Source of the DNA: Burkholderia cepacia GG4
Lineage (GTDB): Bacteria > Pseudomonadota > Gammaproteobacteria > Burkholderiales > Burkholderiaceae
Length of the DNA: 64,000 nt
NCBI RefSeq assembly: GCF_000292915.1
Contig: NC_018513.1
Location: 1,488,001-1,552,000 of the forward strand
Direction: 5' to 3'
The number at the start of each line of letters is the position of its first letter. Within the stretch, counting starts at the first letter, position 1. Position numbers and translations under genes: made by a program. Below the pieces are notes generated by a model. It saw only the letters and a list, made by a program, of their open reading frames with translations, had not been told where the DNA came from and did no database searches. Shown piece after piece: positions 61,842 through 64,000 of the stretch.

Positions 61842-62582
61842 ATGGCAGTTACGATGCGCCAAATGCTGGAAGCGGGTGTCCACTTCGGTCACCAGACGCG
61901 CTTCTGGAACCCGAAGATGGCTCCGTTCATTTTCGGTCACCGCAACAAGATTCACATCATCAACCTCGAAAAGACGCTGCCGATGTTCACGGACGCACAG
62001 AAGTACGTGCGTCAGCTGGCAGCGAACCGTGGCACGATCCTGTTCGTCGGCACGAAGCGCCAGTCGCGTGACACGATCGCCCAGGAAGCGCAGCGCGCGG
62101 GCATGCCGTTCGTCAACGCACGCTGGCTCGGCGGCATGATGACCAACTTCAAGACGCTGAAGGTTTCGATCAAGCGCCTGAAGGACATGGAAGCGGCAGT
62201 CGAGGCAGGCGAGCTCGAGAAGATGAGCAAGAAGGAAGCGCTGCTGTTCGAACGCGAAATCGCCAAGCTGCAGAAGTCGATCGGCGGCGTGAAGGACATG
62301 GGCGGCATTCCGGACGCAATTTTCGTCGTCGACGTCGGCTACCACAAGATTGCCGTCACGGAAGCGAACAAGCTGGGCGTGCCGGTCATCGCCGTGGTCG
62401 ACACGAACCACTCGCCGGAAGGTGTGGACTACGTGATCCCGGGCAACGACGACTCGAGCAAGGCAGTCGCGCTGTACGCTGAAGGCGTGGCCGACGCGAT
62501 CCTCGAAGGCCGTGCTAACGCGGTCAACGAAGTGGTCCAGGCAGCGCGTGGCGACGACGAGTACGTCGAGGAAAACGCGTAA
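61842..62582 (+). CDS. rpsB: Ribosomal protein S2
   Basis: A 246-residue 30S protein. The N-terminal [23 protein letters not shown] and the [10 protein letters not shown] and [18 protein letters not shown] segments are diagnostic. The start at 61842 has a GGAG ribosome site. Codon use is that of a highly expressed gene. It opens the rpsB-tsf-pyrH cluster. A strong hairpin follows, so tsf may be partly independent. Confidence 0.98.
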
Positions 62583-62600
62583 CTGGCCCCGAGCCGGCGC

Positions 62601-62635
62601 AAAAAGGGGGCTCTCAACAGGCCCCCTTTTTTTAA
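62601..62635 (+). terminator. Terminator or attenuator between rpsB and tsf
   Basis: Stem AAAAAGGGGGC/GCCCCCTTTTT with loop TCTCAACAG, followed by T. It lies 18 bp after the rpsB stop and about 110 bp before tsf. Confidence 0.85.
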
Positions 62636-62744
62636 GCTTGTGCGCCGGACCTGATCGCGCCGAATCGGCGCGGGTCCGGAAACGATTTTCGGCCGTTCGC
62701 GTCCAAGCGGGCGGCGTTGTGAATACAGACTCAAGGAGCGAATG

Positions 62745-63626
62745 ATGGCGGCAATTACCGCAAGCATGGTGGCAGAACTGCGCGCAAAGACCGACGCACC
62801 GATGATGGAGTGCAAGAAGGCGCTGACGGAAGCCGACGGCGACCTGGCCAAGGCTGAAGAGCTGCTGCGCGTCAAGCTCGGCAACAAGGCAAGCAAGGCA
62901 GCATCGCGCGTGACGGCCGAAGGCGTCGTCGCATCGTTCGTCGGCGGCAACGCGGGCGCGCTGGTCGAGCTGAACTGCGAAACCGACTTCGTCGCGAAGA
63001 ACGACGACTTCCTCGCGTTCTCGAAGACGGTTGCAGAACTCGTCGCGACGCAAAACCCGGCCGACGTGGCTGCGCTGTCGGCACTGCCGCTCGAAGGCTC
63101 GACGGTCGACGCAGTCCGTCTGGCACTGATCGGCAAGATCGGCGAGAACGTCTCGATCCGCCGTTTCGTCCGTTTCGAAACCGCGAACAAGATCGCAACC
63201 TACCTGCACGGCGCGCGTATCGGCGTGATCGTCGAGTACACGGGCGCGGAAGAGCAGGTCGGCAAGGACGTCGCGATGCACATCGCGGCAATGAAGCCGG
63301 TCGCGCTGTCGTCGGCCGACGTGCCGGCCGAACTGATCGAGACGGAACGTCGCGTGGCCGAGCAGAAGGCTGCGGAATCGGGCAAGCCGGCCGAGATCGT
63401 CGCGAAGATGGTCGACGGTAGCGTCCAGAAGTACCTGAAGGAAGTGTCGCTGCTGAACCAGACGTTCGTGAAGAACGACAAGCAGACGATCGAGCAGATG
63501 CTGAAGGCAGCGGATTCGACGGTGCAGAAGTTCGCACTGTTCGTCGTCGGCGAAGGCATCGAGAAGCGCCAGGACGACTTCGCCGCCGAAGTGGCCGCGC
63601 AAGTCGCAGCAGCAAAGCAGCAGTAA
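62745..63626 (+). CDS. tsf: Translation elongation factor Ts
   Basis: A 293-residue factor that recharges EF-Tu with GTP. The N-terminal [24 protein letters not shown] and the [14 protein letters not shown] motif are typical. The start at 62745 has AAGGAG at 6 nt; the ATG at 62742 is too close to that site. Codon use is strongly biased, as in highly expressed genes. It lies after rpsB and its terminator and before pyrH. Confidence 0.97.
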   Translation: MAAITASMVAELRAKTDAPMMECKKALTEADGDLAKAEELLRVKLGNKASKAASRVTAEGVVASFVGGNAGALVELNCETDFVAKNDDFLAFSKTVAELVATQNPADVAALSALPLEGSTVDAVRLALIGKIGENVSIRRFVRFETANKIATYLHGARIGVIVEYTGAEEQVGKDVAMHIAAMKPVALSSADVPAELIETERRVAEQKAAESGKPAEIVAKMVDGSVQKYLKEVSLLNQTFVKNDKQTIEQMLKAADSTVQKFALFVVGEGIEKRQDDFAAEVAAQVAAAKQQ

Positions 63627-63716
63627 GCAGTCAGGCAGTATCCGCGGCGGGCGTCCGCTCCGCCGCGGCCGGCGGCGCTGCCGGCCGGCCGGGAACCCCG
63701 GTCCGGTCGTCGGCGC

Positions 63717-63746
63717 TTGCCCGAATCAGTATTTCGCCCCTACAGT
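63717..63746 (+). promoter_or_regulatory. Possible pyrH promoter
   Basis: TTGCCC at 63717 and TACAGT at 63741 with an 18-bp spacer, about 37 bp before pyrH. Confidence 0.4.
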
Positions 63747-63782
63747 TCGTGGTTGTCATCCTCTCGTCGCTCGGAAGCCCCT

Positions 63783-64000
63783 ATGTCCAATGCCTATAAA
63801 CGCGTCCTCCTCAAACTCTCCGGCGAAGCGCTGATGGGCGACGATGCCTTCGGCATCAATCGCGCGACGATCGAACGGATGGTGGCGGATATCGCCGAAG
63901 TCGTGGGTCTCGGTACGCAGCTCGCGGTAGTGATCGGCGGCGGTAACATTTTCCGCGGTGTCGCGGGCGGCGCAGCGGGCATGGACCGCGCGACGGCCGA
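63783..64000 (+). CDS. pyrH: UMP kinase (3' truncated by window edge)
   Basis: The first 72 codons are visible. The N-terminal [16 protein letters not shown] and [12 protein letters not shown] motifs are diagnostic of bacterial UMP kinase, which makes UDP from UMP. The start at 63783 follows tsf by 156 bp in the conserved rpsB-tsf-pyrH order. Confidence 0.96.
   Translation, partial: MSNAYKRVLLKLSGEALMGDDAFGINRATIERMVADIAEVVGLGTQLAVVIGGGNIFRGVAGGAAGMDRATA

Noticed and set aside
61654..62139. Frame opening in the rpsB leader
   Set aside because: It runs out of frame into rpsB and lies inside a likely structured leader.

Overview
The window is a high-GC (about two thirds G+C) stretch of a betaproteobacterial chromosome. 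Gene content, gene order and codon use fit Burkholderia, most likely the main chromosome of a Burkholderia cepacia complex species. This is judged from recognised protein families and synteny, because no database search was possible. It is dense, mostly housekeeping sequence, with no prophage, CRISPR array, insertion sequence or secretion cluster.

Layout. 1-8.2 kb: the end of a sensor kinase gene and an OmpR-like regulator whose receiver has lost its phosphorylation residues. A small DUF4148-type protein and an RND-adaptor-outer-membrane-factor efflux operon follow on the minus strand, then a small secreted PVYAP-repeat protein. 8.3-15 kb: a yejABEF-type peptide ABC importer (with a possible 25-codon coupling ORF between yejB and yejE) and an NlpC/P60 cell-wall hydrolase. 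15-19.1 kb: a patatin lipoprotein, gltX, tRNA-Ala, three tandem tRNA-Glu/tRNA-Asp units, and a palindrome-rich patch bounded by a duplicated tRNA-Asp 3' end. 19.2-27.4 kb: a GNAT enzyme, an AraC regulator, a gamma-glutamylcyclotransferase-like protein, and the glyoxylate shunt genes aceB and aceA flanking a HAD hydrolase, a LysR regulator and a UspA protein. 27.4-33.8 kb: an RhlE-like helicase with a possible long leader, an acyl-CoA-binding protein, a tsaB-rimI-uracil-DNA glycosylase-DUF1853 operon, and thiD.

33.8-47.5 kb: lplT, alr-radA, a small Burkholderia-type protein, an ABC-F ATPase, glutathione peroxidase, cardiolipin synthase, and a dapC-dapD-arsC-like-dapE-prmB operon for lysine/diaminopimelate synthesis. 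47.5-56.3 kb: an EamA transporter and the smc-zipA-ligA-def chromosome and division cluster. 56.3-64 kb: map-glnD-RluF-like operon on the minus strand, then rpsB, tsf and the start of pyrH on the plus strand.

Functional themes are peptide and drug transport, the glyoxylate shunt, DAP/lysine and D-alanine supply for the cell wall, tRNA modification and charging, chromosome maintenance, nitrogen signalling and the start of the translation-factor cluster. The most unusual items are the non-phosphorylatable response regulator, the palindromic tRNA-Asp duplication, the 120-bp coding minisatellite in the RluF-like gene, the gamma-glutamylcyclotransferase frame that reads through the aceB terminator, and the small ORF linking yejB to yejE. 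I found no convincing wholly new multi-gene system.
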